Below, piece after piece: positions 17,482 to 26,804 of a stretch of DNA of 64,000 nt; position 1 is the stretch's first letter; each line of letters begins with the position of its first letter. The notes beneath the pieces are model-generated. The model was given only the letters and a program-made list of their open reading frames with translations, searched no databases and was not told the DNA's origin. The stretch spans positions 930,001 to 994,000 of the forward strand of contig OZ241878.1 in the NCBI GenBank assembly GCA_965203365.1. Reading direction: 5' to 3'. Position numbers and translations under genes: made by a program. Source of the DNA: VYFG01 sp965203365 (GTDB taxonomy: Bacteria; Pseudomonadota; Gammaproteobacteria; Arenicellales; Poriferihabitantaceae).

Positions 17482-19071
17482 TTACAACCCAGACTCTCGC
17501 ACGATGTCTACAATAAATCCAACAGCACTTTCATGAGGGTGCGCCAGGTCGAATACTACTGACACCTGTTCACCGGGGTCGATCAATTCCTGTGCAGAAT
17601 GCTGGCGATACATCTCTGGACGAAAGGTCCTTCGGCCTATGACCCGGCCAAGATCATCGTTCAGAGTCAACCTCAAGTCAGGGTAAGATTGAGAAAAAGT
17701 CGCCTGATTGACAAATTTCACGGTTACCTTGACGGCATCAGGGTCATCTGGATGCAGATTGACCTCAGTGGAGGTGTGAAACAACCGGTATGGATCCTGC
17801 CTGATCGGCATGTCACAGGCTGCGACTTGACAAAACAAGGCAAGATAGGGGCGAAAACGTTCATCCTGAGCATATCGGTCCACGAAATATACGCGGACTT
17901 GGAGAGCCAGAAGAAATAAGAATCCCAAGGCGACCAGAAACCATATGACTCCCATGAAAGGATTCGGCCGGTCCGCAATGAATTTATCTACACCATTCAT
18001 CGATAGACTTTCCGCCCGTATCGGCACTCTATTTAAGGATGCTGGCTTCCTTATGTCATCAATATGATGACTTTCCACCGTATTGGTCTGCTCGACATCG
18101 ACCCGGTCTCTTATCTGCAGTTTCGTGAAGGGCTCCCGTCCTGATAAGCTCCCGGAATCGGATGCCTGTAAAGATAAACCAGAAAATGCGGAACCCTCGT
18201 TATCTTGGCTTATGCGTTCCCTTTTCGTATTTTCCTGGTTCGAATTCGAAGCAATATTCCCGGCAGACAGCACAACCTGACTTTCTTTAGGCTCTGAAAC
18301 ATGGTAATTCGCCCCATCCGATGAGACAGATAACGCCATTGGTCCATGTTGGCCATTGTTGCTTTGTTCCGAGTGATGCTCGCCCTTGTCGATTCCTTCC
18401 AGTTCTGCCGTATCGGGAAGTAAGTGCCTATGCTCGCTGCCCTGCCTCTCTTCATCAACCATCTCCGACTGGTTAGTTCCCCGACTGATTTTCAATGCGG
18501 TCCAACTGACGGCCCCGAACTGTTTTTCGTCATCTGTTTCGTTTTTCGCGTGGTTTGCTGCAGGTGCCTGGAATTCCGGATCACGGTCGAGTGACTCTCT
18601 TTTGGTCGGGTCGATACCATGTCGAGCCTGATCCTTCTGCTCGGGCAGAGTGTTTGAATCACATCGATTCAGATCAGGAGGATTCGGTTGTTCCACCATG
18701 CTGACTGACGAAATTTCGTTCGTTTGCGCCGTAGGCAGAAATTCTGCATGATCTTGCGAATCGGACCGTGAGACTGGGATAGTGGATCGATTCTGAGAAT
18801 CCCTTAAATTTCCATCCAAATGAGTGCTGGTTACCATGGGTTCGGCATCCTCCCGGGGTGCAGTGCGTTCCTCCGTCGTCCTGAACCAGCCAAACTTGTC
18901 CTTCATGACGAGATGTTGCAGCACCGAAAACCACTGGTGACAATGACTGCAACAAACCTTATCGTCACCCGTCTCAGGGCCTGTCCCCTGAAAGCGAAAC
19001 ACCGCCCGACAGTGCGGACATCTAGTGAATTGTTCCTGCAAAGGATTGTTCCTGTTTAACGAAGATTCCAT
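17482..19071 (-). CDS. MJ0042-type zinc-ribbon / DUF3426 membrane protein
   Basis: Function unknown. An N-terminal zinc ribbon (C18-x2-C21 and C41-x2-C44), a long low-complexity, charged central region (about residues 60-365), one transmembrane helix ('WFLVALGFLFLLALQVRVYF', near 373-395) and a C-terminal DUF3426 domain of about 120 residues. This gene normally sits beside prmA in gammaproteobacteria, as here, with a 16-bp overlap with the prmA end. At 529 aa it is long for the family because of the hydrophilic linker. The usual downstream neighbour dusB is missing. Confidence 0.85.
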   Translation of the reverse strand: MESSLNRNNPLQEQFTRCPHCRAVFRFQGTGPETGDDKVCCSHCHQWFSVLQHLVMKDKFGWFRTTEERTAPREDAEPMVTSTHLDGNLRDSQNRSTIPVSRSDSQDHAEFLPTAQTNEISSVSMVEQPNPPDLNRCDSNTLPEQKDQARHGIDPTKRESLDRDPEFQAPAANHAKNETDDEKQFGAVSWTALKISRGTNQSEMVDEERQGSEHRHLLPDTAELEGIDKGEHHSEQSNNGQHGPMALSVSSDGANYHVSEPKESQVVLSAGNIASNSNQENTKRERISQDNEGSAFSGLSLQASDSGSLSGREPFTKLQIRDRVDVEQTNTVESHHIDDIRKPASLNRVPIRAESLSMNGVDKFIADRPNPFMGVIWFLVALGFLFLLALQVRVYFVDRYAQDERFRPYLALFCQVAACDMPIRQDPYRLFHTSTEVNLHPDDPDAVKVTVKFVNQATFSQSYPDLRLTLNDDLGRVIGRRTFRPEMYRQHSAQELIDPGEQVSVVFDLAHPHESAVGFIVDIVRESGL

Positions 19072-20030
19072 TCAAGCGATGAGCCCATACTCCCTTGAGA
19101 ACCAATCGTTCCCGTAGTAAAACCTCCCACCAACAGCACCCAATCCAACTGTGTTTTGTGAATGAAATCCAATCCAACATACGCTTTTTCCACCGCATTG
19201 GCCTGTTGCGTCAATATGCCCGAAAGCAATATCACTCCATCTGGACAGAGAAAATGACATAGTCGCTCCCGGAGGGACAGTAATGAAGGGGCCAGTATGT
19301 TGGCTACTACAATATCGAAAGGACGCCCCCCTGCAGTCTCGACAATTTTCTCAGGCGGCACTACCATCATTTTCTTGGCGCACCCGTTCACCCTTGCATT
19401 TTCCCGGCATGTTTTCAAGGCACGTGTGTCCAAGTCGGTAGCAACTGCGCATGATGCACCGAGTTTCAGTGCCGCCACGGAAAGGATTCCAGATCCACAG
19501 CCGTAATCCAGGACCCGTTTCCCCTGCAAGGGCATTTCCGCCAAGGATTGCAGGCACATCCGGGTCGTTGGATGAGTCCCGGTACCAAATGCCAATCCGG
19601 GATCAATAATCAGATTGACCGCGTTTACGTCTGGGGGAGCGGTCCAACTTGGAACCACCCATAGTGTCGAGGAGATTTGTTGCGGTACAAACTGATCAAT
19701 CCAAACCCGCTCCCAGTCACGGTCTTCAAGGGGGGTCAATTGAGTCGCATACTCTGGCAGGGAACGCGCCAGATCCGCTGCCAATTTGGAAAATCCGGTT
19801 TCGGACCCGAACAAGGCCATCAGATTCTGATAGGGCCAACAGGGGGGCGTAGGCAGTACATCATCAAATGTCTGCTCCGGATATACACTTCGGATGCTGA
19901 CGGACATCGCTCCAAGTTCTTCCAGGATCGCCGTCACCGAATCAGCCTCTTCCCGGGAGACATCCAGTGAAACCCGAAGATAGGGTGCTTCCGGTTTTCG
20001 GACTGTCGGTAATTGTCTATTGCTGAACAA
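19056..20030 (-). CDS. prmA: Ribosomal protein L11 methyltransferase
   Basis: SAM-dependent enzyme that trimethylates ribosomal protein L11. The SAM-binding loop 'VLDYGCGSGILSVAA' lies near residue 170, followed by 'VANILAPSLL' typical of PrmA. The frame runs upstream to ATGs at 20126 and 20153 inside accC, but that extra N-terminus is unlike the family. A TTG at 20030 with GAAAAGAAG just upstream gives a 324-residue protein and a 14-bp overlap with accC; I prefer it, with moderate certainty. Neighbours accC and the DUF3426 gene are the standard ones. Confidence 0.88.
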   Translation of the reverse strand: MFSNRQLPTVRKPEAPYLRVSLDVSREEADSVTAILEELGAMSVSIRSVYPEQTFDDVLPTPPCWPYQNLMALFGSETGFSKLAADLARSLPEYATQLTPLEDRDWERVWIDQFVPQQISSTLWVVPSWTAPPDVNAVNLIIDPGLAFGTGTHPTTRMCLQSLAEMPLQGKRVLDYGCGSGILSVAALKLGASCAVATDLDTRALKTCRENARVNGCAKKMMVVPPEKIVETAGGRPFDIVVANILAPSLLSLRERLCHFLCPDGVILLSGILTQQANAVEKAYVGLDFIHKTQLDWVLLVGGFTTGTIGSQGSMGSSLEWNLR

Positions 20031-21384
20031 GCTTCTTTTCGAGGTAATGGATGTCTTGGCCACCGGCAATGAACACGGGATCCACCACCAATTCACGATG
20101 CAAGGGGATGTTGGTCCGGATTCCATCAACCACCATTTCCTGTAATGCGCCATTCATCCTGGTCAGGGCATCGCTTCGATTTAGACCATGGGTAATCAAC
20201 TTGCCGATCATGGAGTCATAGTACGGCGGGACGATGTAATTGTTATAGACATGGGAATCTACCCGGACGCCGGGCCCCCCCGCGATGTGATAGTTGGTAA
20301 TCTGGCCTGCTGATGGTTTGAAAGAATGGGGATCCTCGGCATTAATTCGACACTCAAACGCATGACCGGTGAATTGGACATCTTTCTGCCGATAACGTAA
20401 TGGCTGGCCATCAGCAATGCGGAGTTGTTCTTGCAACAAATCAATGCCGGTAATCATTTCGGTTACCGGATGCTCTACTTGAATTCTGGTATTGATTTCA
20501 ATGAAATAAAACTGATTATTTTCGTACAGAAATTCAAATGTTCCCGCCCCGCGATAATTCAATTGACGACATGCTTCGACACAAAGACCACCTATTGCCT
20601 TGCGTTGGGTCTGGGTAATGCCGGGTGCCGGGGCTTCTTCAATAACCTTCTGATGCCGCCGTTGCATGGAACAATCCCGTTCTCCCAAATGAATCACGTT
20701 CCCATGGGTATCGGCCAGGATCTGGAATTCGACATGTCGGGGGGCTTCCAGATAGCGTTCAAGATACAAAGTGCCGTTACCAAAAGCCGCTTGAGCCTCC
20801 TGACTCGTCAATTGAATGGCTTCCACCAACACATTTTCATCATGACATACCCGCATTCCCTTGCCACCACCACCACCGGCTGCCTTGATGATCAAGGGAT
20901 ATCCGACCTCGCGTGCTACCTCCTGTATCCGGTTCCTGTCCATCGGGACCGGACCATTGGAACCCGGAACCGTAGAGATGCCGGTTTCAGCCATCAATCG
21001 AATGGCCGAAATCTTATCGCCCAATGTACGTATGGTTTCTGCTCTCGGGCCCACGAATATGAAACCACTTTCCTCAACTTGTTCAGCGAAATCGGCACTC
21101 TCTGATAAAAACCCGTAACCCGGATGAATAGCATTCGCCTCGGTGACCTCGGCTGCGGCAATCACGGAGGCAATGTTCAGATAACTCAATGCAGCCGGAG
21201 CGGGACCGATACAAACCGATTCATCGGCCAGCCGAACATACTTAGCATCACTATCCGCAACCGAATGCAAAGCCACAGTCTGAATGCCGAGTTGTCGACA
21301 AGCCCGTAGGATTCGCAGAGCAATTTCTCCGCGATTGGCGATCACGAGCTTGTTGATTTTCTCCATGGAGGTGGGACGTATCAT
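20017..21384 (-). CDS. accC: Acetyl-CoA carboxylase, biotin carboxylase subunit
   Basis: Carboxylates the biotin on AccB with ATP and bicarbonate, the first half-reaction of fatty acid synthesis. ATP-grasp glycine loop 'AAGGGGGKGMRVC' (about residues 165-177), 'EINTRIQVEHPVTE' and the N-terminal 'IANRGEIALRILRACR' are all present; 455 aa is normal. The ATG at 21384 overlaps the accB stop as ATGA, suggesting coupling; a second ATG at 21366 matches the E. coli N-terminus more closely. Confidence 0.97.
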   Translation of the reverse strand: MIRPTSMEKINKLVIANRGEIALRILRACRQLGIQTVALHSVADSDAKYVRLADESVCIGPAPAALSYLNIASVIAAAEVTEANAIHPGYGFLSESADFAEQVEESGFIFVGPRAETIRTLGDKISAIRLMAETGISTVPGSNGPVPMDRNRIQEVAREVGYPLIIKAAGGGGGKGMRVCHDENVLVEAIQLTSQEAQAAFGNGTLYLERYLEAPRHVEFQILADTHGNVIHLGERDCSMQRRHQKVIEEAPAPGITQTQRKAIGGLCVEACRQLNYRGAGTFEFLYENNQFYFIEINTRIQVEHPVTEMITGIDLLQEQLRIADGQPLRYRQKDVQFTGHAFECRINAEDPHSFKPSAGQITNYHIAGGPGVRVDSHVYNNYIVPPYYDSMIGKLITHGLNRSDALTRMNGALQEMVVDGIRTNIPLHRELVVDPVFIAGGQDIHYLEKKLVQQ

Positions 21385-21836
21385 TCAATCAAAAAGAGGG
21401 GTTCTCCATATTCCACCGGGTCACCATTGTGTTTGTAGATTCGCCGAACGACACCGTCTGTCTCCGATTCAATTTGATTTAATGTCTTCATCGCTTCGAC
21501 AATGCATAGCGTTTGCCCGACTCGAACGCTGCTACCTTCTAAAATAAAAGGCTCTGCTTCCGGTGAAGGCGCATTATAAAATGTACCCACCATGGGGGAT
21601 TTGACCACCGTGCCTCTAGATGACTCTTCGGCCCTGGTACCTTCGACCGGTTCTTCCCTACCCTCACTCATGACCGACACGAGTTCTATGGGATGTCCCC
21701 CGGTCCCCGTCGTTTCTGACGAGGGTTTTCCGGCACGGCTGAGCCGAATAGCGCTTTCTCCTTCGGTCACCTCTATTTCAACCAGCGAGGAATCTTCCAA
21801 AAGCTCAATCAACTTCTTGATTTTTCTCAAGTCCAT
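21381..21836 (-). CDS. accB: Acetyl-CoA carboxylase, biotin carboxyl carrier protein
   Basis: Carries biotin between AccC and the AccA/AccD carboxyltransferase. The biotinyl domain ends the protein, with the modified Lys117 in 'VEAMKTLNQIE'; most AccB have AMKM, so the Thr is a variant. The N-terminal 'MDLRKIKKLIELLED' matches AccB. I place the start at 21836 because GGAGGAAG lies at ideal distance; the frame is open to 21875. The Ser/Thr/Glu-rich linker spans residues 35-75. Length 151 aa. Confidence 0.96.
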   Translation of the reverse strand: MDLRKIKKLIELLEDSSLVEIEVTEGESAIRLSRAGKPSSETTGTGGHPIELVSVMSEGREEPVEGTRAEESSRGTVVKSPMVGTFYNAPSPEAEPFILEGSSVRVGQTLCIVEAMKTLNQIESETDGVVRRIYKHNGDPVEYGEPLFLIE

Positions 21837-21855
21837 GGTACTTCCTCCGATCAAT

Positions 21856-22350
21856 TCAAAATCTGTCCTGTGCACATAAGAATGCTACGGCTTCGCGCAG
21901 GGCATATTCATATCCGCGGACACCTAAACCAGCGACAATACCCATCGCCTGGTCGGAAAAATAAGAGTGTCGCCGAAAAGGCTCTCTAGCATGGATATTG
22001 GACAAGTGAACCTCGATGAAAGGAATTTGAACGGCCACCAGCGCATCGCGTATCGCCACGCTCGTGTGAGTAAACGCCGCCGGATTGATGACGATAAATC
22101 CAACGCCCTCATCCGGCGCCTGATGAATCCAAGTGATCAGTTCATGCTCGGCATTGGTTTGACGACACTCCACACGCAAGTTGGGGCAAGCCGATTTTGA
22201 TGCACTCCCAACGATCAGTTCTTTGGAAAGATGGTCTAGTCTGATATTGATTTCTGCGAGGGTGAGATTGCCATAATGGCTTGGTTCTCTGGTCCCAAGG
22301 AGATTCAGATTCGGCCCGTGCAAAACAAGGACATAGGGACTGGCAGACAT
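21856..22350 (-). CDS. aroQ: Type II 3-dehydroquinate dehydratase
   Basis: Third step of the shikimate pathway, dodecameric type II enzyme. 'HGPNLNLLGTREPSHYG' (residues 11-27) carries the catalytic tyrosine; 'NPAAFTHTSVAIRDAL' and 'VHLSNIHAREPFRRHSYFS' complete the active site. A short insertion near residues 45-55 ('VGSASKSACP') makes it slightly longer (164 aa) than the typical 145-150. It heads the aroQ-accB-accC-prmA run, 19 bp before accB, as in Pseudomonas. Confidence 0.96.
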   Translation of the reverse strand: MSASPYVLVLHGPNLNLLGTREPSHYGNLTLAEINIRLDHLSKELIVGSASKSACPNLRVECRQTNAEHELITWIHQAPDEGVGFIVINPAAFTHTSVAIRDALVAVQIPFIEVHLSNIHAREPFRRHSYFSDQAMGIVAGLGVRGYEYALREAVAFLCAQDRF

Positions 22351-22671
22351 CAAAATGATCCCGGAAGCAAAAATACCAGATTATGCCAAAACGTATTTTT
22401 ACTGTCTACTTCAGGGATGTTTGCCGAATATTACGGTAATTTAATGGCAGTTTGAAACCCCGTTCCAGTATGAAACGGAACACGAGTCAAGCCACCTGAT
22501 AGCCTGATGGAGAGTGGGCGGTAGCGGAAGGATTAATGATGGTCGGACCGACGATTCATCTCAACACAACATTTTCCATGGAAATCCCGCATTGATGAGA
22601 TGACCACTAGCGTCTAGATTCCGGACCACTGGACCAGAAAATACCGAAGTTCCCGCTTTCCGATTAGTTGA
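22351..22671. other. Upstream region of the aroQ-acc operon, no gene seen
   Basis: About 320 bp between the end of the Lrp-family gene and aroQ. No open frame resembles a protein. It should contain the acc operon promoter, but I could not single out a convincing -35/-10 pair. A short dyad CCGTT...AACGG lies near 22460-22480. Confidence 0.35.
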
Positions 22672-23157
22672 TCATTCGCTTTCCAAGATCGGCAGAGCCG
22701 TAGTGTATTTCATCTGCTCCATGGCAAACATGGAAGTCATATCTGTCAAATCAATCTTTCCGATAATGTTTTTGTACAATGCATCATAGGCTGGGATATC
22801 TGGTACCACGATTCGGAGCAGATAGTCCACCTCACCGCTCATGCGGTAAATCTCGACAATCTCTGAAAACGAAGACATCACGTCGGCAAACCGCTGGCTC
22901 CATTCCGCATTGTGTTTGTCGGTCTTGATCGCGAGAAACACGGTAATCCCCCGACCCACTTTCTCTGGATTCAGCAGGGCTACCCGGGAACGGATAATCC
23001 CCACTTCTTCCATTCTTTGGATGCGTTTCCAGCATGGTGTAGAGGAAAGGTGAACTTTCTCTGCCAGTTCCTTGATAGTCAAACTGGCATCCTGTTGAAG
23101 ATGATGAAGAATCTTGCGATCCAACAGATCCAATTCAATTTTTTCTTTTCGAGTCAT
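22672..23157 (-). CDS. Lrp/AsnC-family transcriptional regulator
   Basis: Feast/famine regulator: winged helix-turn-helix (about residues 9-60, with 'DASLTIKELAEKVHLSSTPC' forming the HTH) followed by the RAM ligand-binding domain containing 'GEVDYLLRIVVPD'. The sequence around 'LSSTPCWKRIQRMEEVGII' is very close to true Lrp. At 161 aa it is full length. The upstream 100 bp are extremely A/T-rich with T-tracts, as expected for an autoregulated Lrp-type promoter. Its effector and targets cannot be told. Confidence 0.93.
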   Translation of the reverse strand: MTRKEKIELDLLDRKILHHLQQDASLTIKELAEKVHLSSTPCWKRIQRMEEVGIIRSRVALLNPEKVGRGITVFLAIKTDKHNAEWSQRFADVMSSFSEIVEIYRMSGEVDYLLRIVVPDIPAYDALYKNIIGKIDLTDMTSMFAMEQMKYTTALPILESE

Positions 23158-23365
23158 GAAAAAGCCAAATCAGTGTTAATTCGCTTCGAAAATCTTACAC
23201 CAACTCAAAGAGATTTTTTCTATTAATTTCACATTTTTTTTGTAAAAACTGTAAAGTAACTCATATAGTAGAAGAAATAACTGCCAATTTCATGCGCCAT
23301 GGATATTTGACTGAAATCTATTGTCACATATCCCTCAACAATTCCCACCAAATCCGGGAAGCCAG

Positions 23366-23815
23366 TCAATCTGGGGGGTTCAGGGGCTGGCCAACCCCCT
23401 GTTCGCAGGCTGTTCATCGAAAAGCGGTCTGCCAGGGCCATTTTCTCCCGATCAGATGATGAACCCTGTCCAAGACCGCTGTTTTGCCAGACTCTCAGCG
23501 CACCGGGTTTGCTTCGGTGGGTGTGTGACGGTTTCGACCGCATCGAGGTCCTCAGCGCCAGCCGGAGCCTGAGGGTCGACCGGACCGGGTCCTCATCCCG
23601 GGCGTCCGATTCGAAGCTCAGCCACGATGGGGACTTGATAGGCTGAACATCGCTTGGGCCGACAGGGGCCGGCCCGGCATGGCACCGGTGGACGAAATGA
23701 GCGTCCTGGGGCGTGGATTTTTCCGCCGCCACCACGGTCCCTCTCTTCGGGTGCCGCCCTCATTCCGGGATCGTGGCGGGTGTTGCACTTCGGAGTGGAA
23801 GTGGGATTCATTCAT
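23366..23815 (+). mobile_element. Second IS30-like remnant / dispersed repeat
   Basis: A GC-rich gene-free block. Its right end (about 23675-23803) is the inverted homologue of the 3' end of the 16.5-kb element, including the terminal GTGTTGCACTTCGGAGTGGA (23780-23799) and the C-terminal transposase fragment 'NERPGAWIF' on the + strand (from about 23696). The left part (23366-23548) is a direct-repeat match to 50971-51152, and a middle piece (about 23581-23638) matches 51220-51276 in inverted orientation. No left inverted repeat is visible, so the copy is truncated. The right end stops right beside the sdhE stop codon. Confidence 0.68.
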
Positions 23816-24072
23816 GGTAGGCTGGATTCACGGTCTTGCAGCCTGATGATGGTACTCACGATCATCTCAAATCGTGGTTCTGGTGGCTGGCGGTACACCA
23901 ACCAATTCGTCAGTTGTGTATCCTCCAGTTCCAACAACTCTCTAAAATGCGCCCTACTACCTCGGTCCAACGAAGGGTAAACTTTGTTGAAATAATCCCC
24001 GAGAAAGATATCCAACTCTCGAGTGCCTCGGCGGCAACGCCAAAGGATACGTCTGTCATCAGTCTCATTCAA
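23812..24072 (-). CDS. sdhE: FAD assembly factor SdhE
   Basis: Small protein that promotes covalent flavinylation of SdhA. The diagnostic 'RRGTRELD' motif (residues 14-21) and 'LLELEDTQLTNWL' are present; 86 aa is the normal size. The start is an uncommon TTG at 24072: the only upstream in-frame ATG is followed at once by a stop. It follows sdhB by 75 bp. The earlier name YgfY/CptB (toxin-antitoxin) is an older view of the same family. Confidence 0.92.
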   Translation of the reverse strand: MNETDDRRILWRCRRGTRELDIFLGDYFNKVYPSLDRGSRAHFRELLELEDTQLTNWLVYRQPPEPRFEMIVSTIIRLQDRESSLP

Positions 24073-24147
24073 AGCGGCTATTCGGGCATTCGCTGGATTC
24101 CGTATCGCGCGATTCTGATCGGATTCTTGAGCCCTGCACCCAGCTGA

Positions 24148-24921
24148 TTACTTCCGGCTAACGATGGCCTTTTTGATCTCGGCAATTGCCTTGGCCGGAT
24201 TGAGACCTTTCGGACACGTATTGGTACAGTTCATGATGGTATGACATCGGTATAGCTTGAAGGTATCATCCAGTGCATTCAACCGGTCTCCTGTGGCATC
24301 ATCACGACTGTCAGCAATCCAACGGTAAGCTTGGAGCAATGCGGCTGGACCAAGGTACCGGTCACTGTTCCACCAATAGCTCGGACAACTAGTTGAACAA
24401 CAGGCGCACAGGATGCACTCATATAACCCATCCAGTCTTGCCCGCTCTTCCTCCGACTGCAGCCTTTCTCGGGTCGGTGCAGCACTGTCAGCCTGAAGCC
24501 AGGGCTGGATTGACGCATACTGTGCGTAGAAATGGCTCAGATCGGGTACGAGATCCTTGACTACAGACATATGAGGCAAGGGATAGATTCTGATTTCCCC
24601 CTGTATCGCATCACATGAACGCGTACAGGCTAGAGTATTGACACCATCAATATTCATTGCACAGGACCCACAAATTCCCTCACGACAGGAACGGCGAAAT
24701 GTCAATGTGCTGTCGATATGGTTTTTGATTCGTATCAGCGCATCAAGCACCATGGGACCGCATGCATCCATGTCGACCTCAAAGGTGTCCATACGAGGGT
24801 TTTCCCCACTATCAGGATTCCATCGATACACTTTCACGATACGTAAACGTCCACTGCTCACATCGCGAAAATGCTGGCCTTTCTGGATCTTCGAATTATC
24901 CGGCAAGGAAAATTTAGCCAT
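24148..24921 (-). CDS. sdhB: Succinate dehydrogenase iron-sulfur subunit
   Basis: Electron-transfer subunit of complex II. 2Fe-2S ligands C79, C84, C87 and C99 ('SCREGICGSCAM'), then 'CILCACCSTSC' and 'CHTIMNCTNTC' for the 4Fe-4S and 3Fe-4S clusters. Length 257 aa is slightly longer than the E. coli 238 because of an N-terminal extension. It is 28 bp downstream of sdhA and upstream of sdhE. Confidence 0.97.
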   Translation of the reverse strand: MAKFSLPDNSKIQKGQHFRDVSSGRLRIVKVYRWNPDSGENPRMDTFEVDMDACGPMVLDALIRIKNHIDSTLTFRRSCREGICGSCAMNIDGVNTLACTRSCDAIQGEIRIYPLPHMSVVKDLVPDLSHFYAQYASIQPWLQADSAAPTRERLQSEEERARLDGLYECILCACCSTSCPSYWWNSDRYLGPAALLQAYRWIADSRDDATGDRLNALDDTFKLYRCHTIMNCTNTCPKGLNPAKAIAEIKKAIVSRK

Positions 24922-24949
24922 GAGTTGTCTTCTTTACTTGGACCACCGT

Positions 24950-26740
24950 TCAATAAACCCGTTTTTTCGGCTCGATATACTGGACTTCATCCGTGAGTGT
25001 CCAGCTGTGCACTGGGCGGTAGTCAATCACCGGCTCTTGTGACAAGCCCTCCAGCCAGACCAAGGTATGTTTCATCCAGTTCTCATCATCACGCTCTGGA
25101 TAATCCTCACGGGCATGGGCACCCCGACTCTCGGTGCGATGGTCAGCGGCATACATCGACACTTTCGATTGCAACAATAGATTTTCCAGTTCAAGTGTCT
25201 CCACCAAGTCGGAGTTCCATACCAAAGACCGGTCATTGATTCCCACATCGTCAAACTGGGTACAAATTCGCTCCAGGTGTTTTATTCCTTCACGGACTGT
25301 GTCACCAGTTCGGAATACAGCGCAGTAATTCTGCATGATTTTTTGCATGTTCAGTCGGATTTCCGCAGTGGGTGTACTGCCTTTGGCATACCGAATACGG
25401 TCCAAGCGACCCAGGATTTCCTCACCGGCACCCGACTTCAACCGCACCCGGCCCGACCCTGGTGTAATCAACTTGCGGGCACGCTGTGCGGCTGCACGAC
25501 CAAAGACAACAATATCCAAAAGAGAATTCGAACCCAGGCGGTTAGCCCCATGGACGGAGACACAGGCCGCCTCACCAATTGACATCAGACCGGGAATGAC
25601 TTTTTCTGGATCGTTTTCATGCGAAGTCACCACTTCCCCATAAATATTCGTCTGAATCCCCCCCATGTTATAGTGCACCGTCGGTATGACGGGGATGGGT
25701 TCTCGGGTGACGTCCACCCCGGCAAAGATCCGGGCCGATTCCGAGATGCCAGGTAATCGTTCGGCCAGCACTTCCGGTCCAAGATGTTCCAGGTGAAGAT
25801 GGATATGATCGGCCTCCGCCCCCACACCCAGACCCGCTCGTATTTCCATGGTCATGGACCGACTGACCACATCCCGAGAAGCGAGATCTTTAGCATTGGG
25901 GGCATACCGTTCCATGAAGCGTTCACCATTGACATTGGTCAGATAACCCCCCTCGCCCCTCGCTCCTTCCGTGATGAGGCAACCGGAACCATAAATGCCA
26001 GTCGGGTGAAATTGCGTGAACTCCATATCCTGTAACGGTAATCCGGCGCGCAACACCATGCCGCCACCATCTCCCGTACAGCTATGCGCCGATGTGGCGG
26101 AAAAATAAGCCCGACCATATCCACCGGTCGCCAGAACTACCAGTTTGGCGGCAAAGCGATGCAGCTCGCCCTTTTCCAGGTCCCAAGCCAAAACGCCCCG
26201 ACATTCTCCATCTTCTACAATGAGATCGATCGCAAAATACTCAATGAAAAACTCGGCTTGGTACTTCAGGGACTGTTGATAGAGAGTGTGTAAAATAGCA
26301 TGGCCAGTACGGTCAGCCGCCGCGCAGGTTCTCTGAGCCTGACCTTCGCCATAATGTGTGGTCATCCCACCAAAGGCTCGTTGATAGATCTTGCCATCCG
26401 GTGTTCGGGAAAATGGAACACCGTAATGTTCAAGTTCGATGACGGCATTGGGTGCTTCACGACACATATATTCAATCGCATCTTGATCCCCCAGCCAATC
26501 AGAGCCTTTTACCGTGTCGTACATATGCCAACGCCAATCGTCTTCGCCATTGTTGCCGAGTGCCGCACTCATTCCACCTTGTGCCGCCACGGTATGGCTT
26601 CGGGTCGGAAACAGTTTCGTGATACACGCCGTGCTTAGGCCCTCCAGGGCCATACCGAATGTGGCCCGCAGTCCAGCACCTCCGGCGCCAACTATCACAA
26701 CATCGTATTGATGGTCCGTTGTGGGGTACGCTTCCGACAC
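24950..26740 (-). CDS. sdhA: Succinate dehydrogenase flavoprotein subunit
   Basis: Oxidises succinate to fumarate; catalytic subunit of complex II. Dinucleotide-binding 'VVIVGAGGAGLRA' (13-25) and 'TRSHTVAAQGG', whose His49 is the covalent FAD attachment site that needs SdhE. The frame is open to 26860 through the end of sdhD, but the GTG at 26740 yields 'VSEAYPTTDHQYD...' and 596 aa, the usual size; a TTG at 26746 is the alternative. No strong ribosome-binding site is visible. Confidence 0.95.
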   Translation of the reverse strand: MSEAYPTTDHQYDVVIVGAGGAGLRATFGMALEGLSTACITKLFPTRSHTVAAQGGMSAALGNNGEDDWRWHMYDTVKGSDWLGDQDAIEYMCREAPNAVIELEHYGVPFSRTPDGKIYQRAFGGMTTHYGEGQAQRTCAAADRTGHAILHTLYQQSLKYQAEFFIEYFAIDLIVEDGECRGVLAWDLEKGELHRFAAKLVVLATGGYGRAYFSATSAHSCTGDGGGMVLRAGLPLQDMEFTQFHPTGIYGSGCLITEGARGEGGYLTNVNGERFMERYAPNAKDLASRDVVSRSMTMEIRAGLGVGAEADHIHLHLEHLGPEVLAERLPGISESARIFAGVDVTREPIPVIPTVHYNMGGIQTNIYGEVVTSHENDPEKVIPGLMSIGEAACVSVHGANRLGSNSLLDIVVFGRAAAQRARKLITPGSGRVRLKSGAGEEILGRLDRIRYAKGSTPTAEIRLNMQKIMQNYCAVFRTGDTVREGIKHLERICTQFDDVGINDRSLVWNSDLVETLELENLLLQSKVSMYAADHRTESRGAHAREDYPERDDENWMKHTLVWLEGLSQEPVIDYRPVHSWTLTDEVQYIEPKKRVY

Positions 26741-26804
26741 GATCAAATTCGAGAGTAAAGGTCCAAGGATGAAGCTCAGTAATGTAGTTCCCGTTGCAAA
26801 CCGT

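Noticed and set aside
22460..22485. Terminator after the Lrp-family gene
   Set aside because: The CCGTT...AACGG dyad is only 5 bp, lies about 190 bp past the stop and has no T-run.
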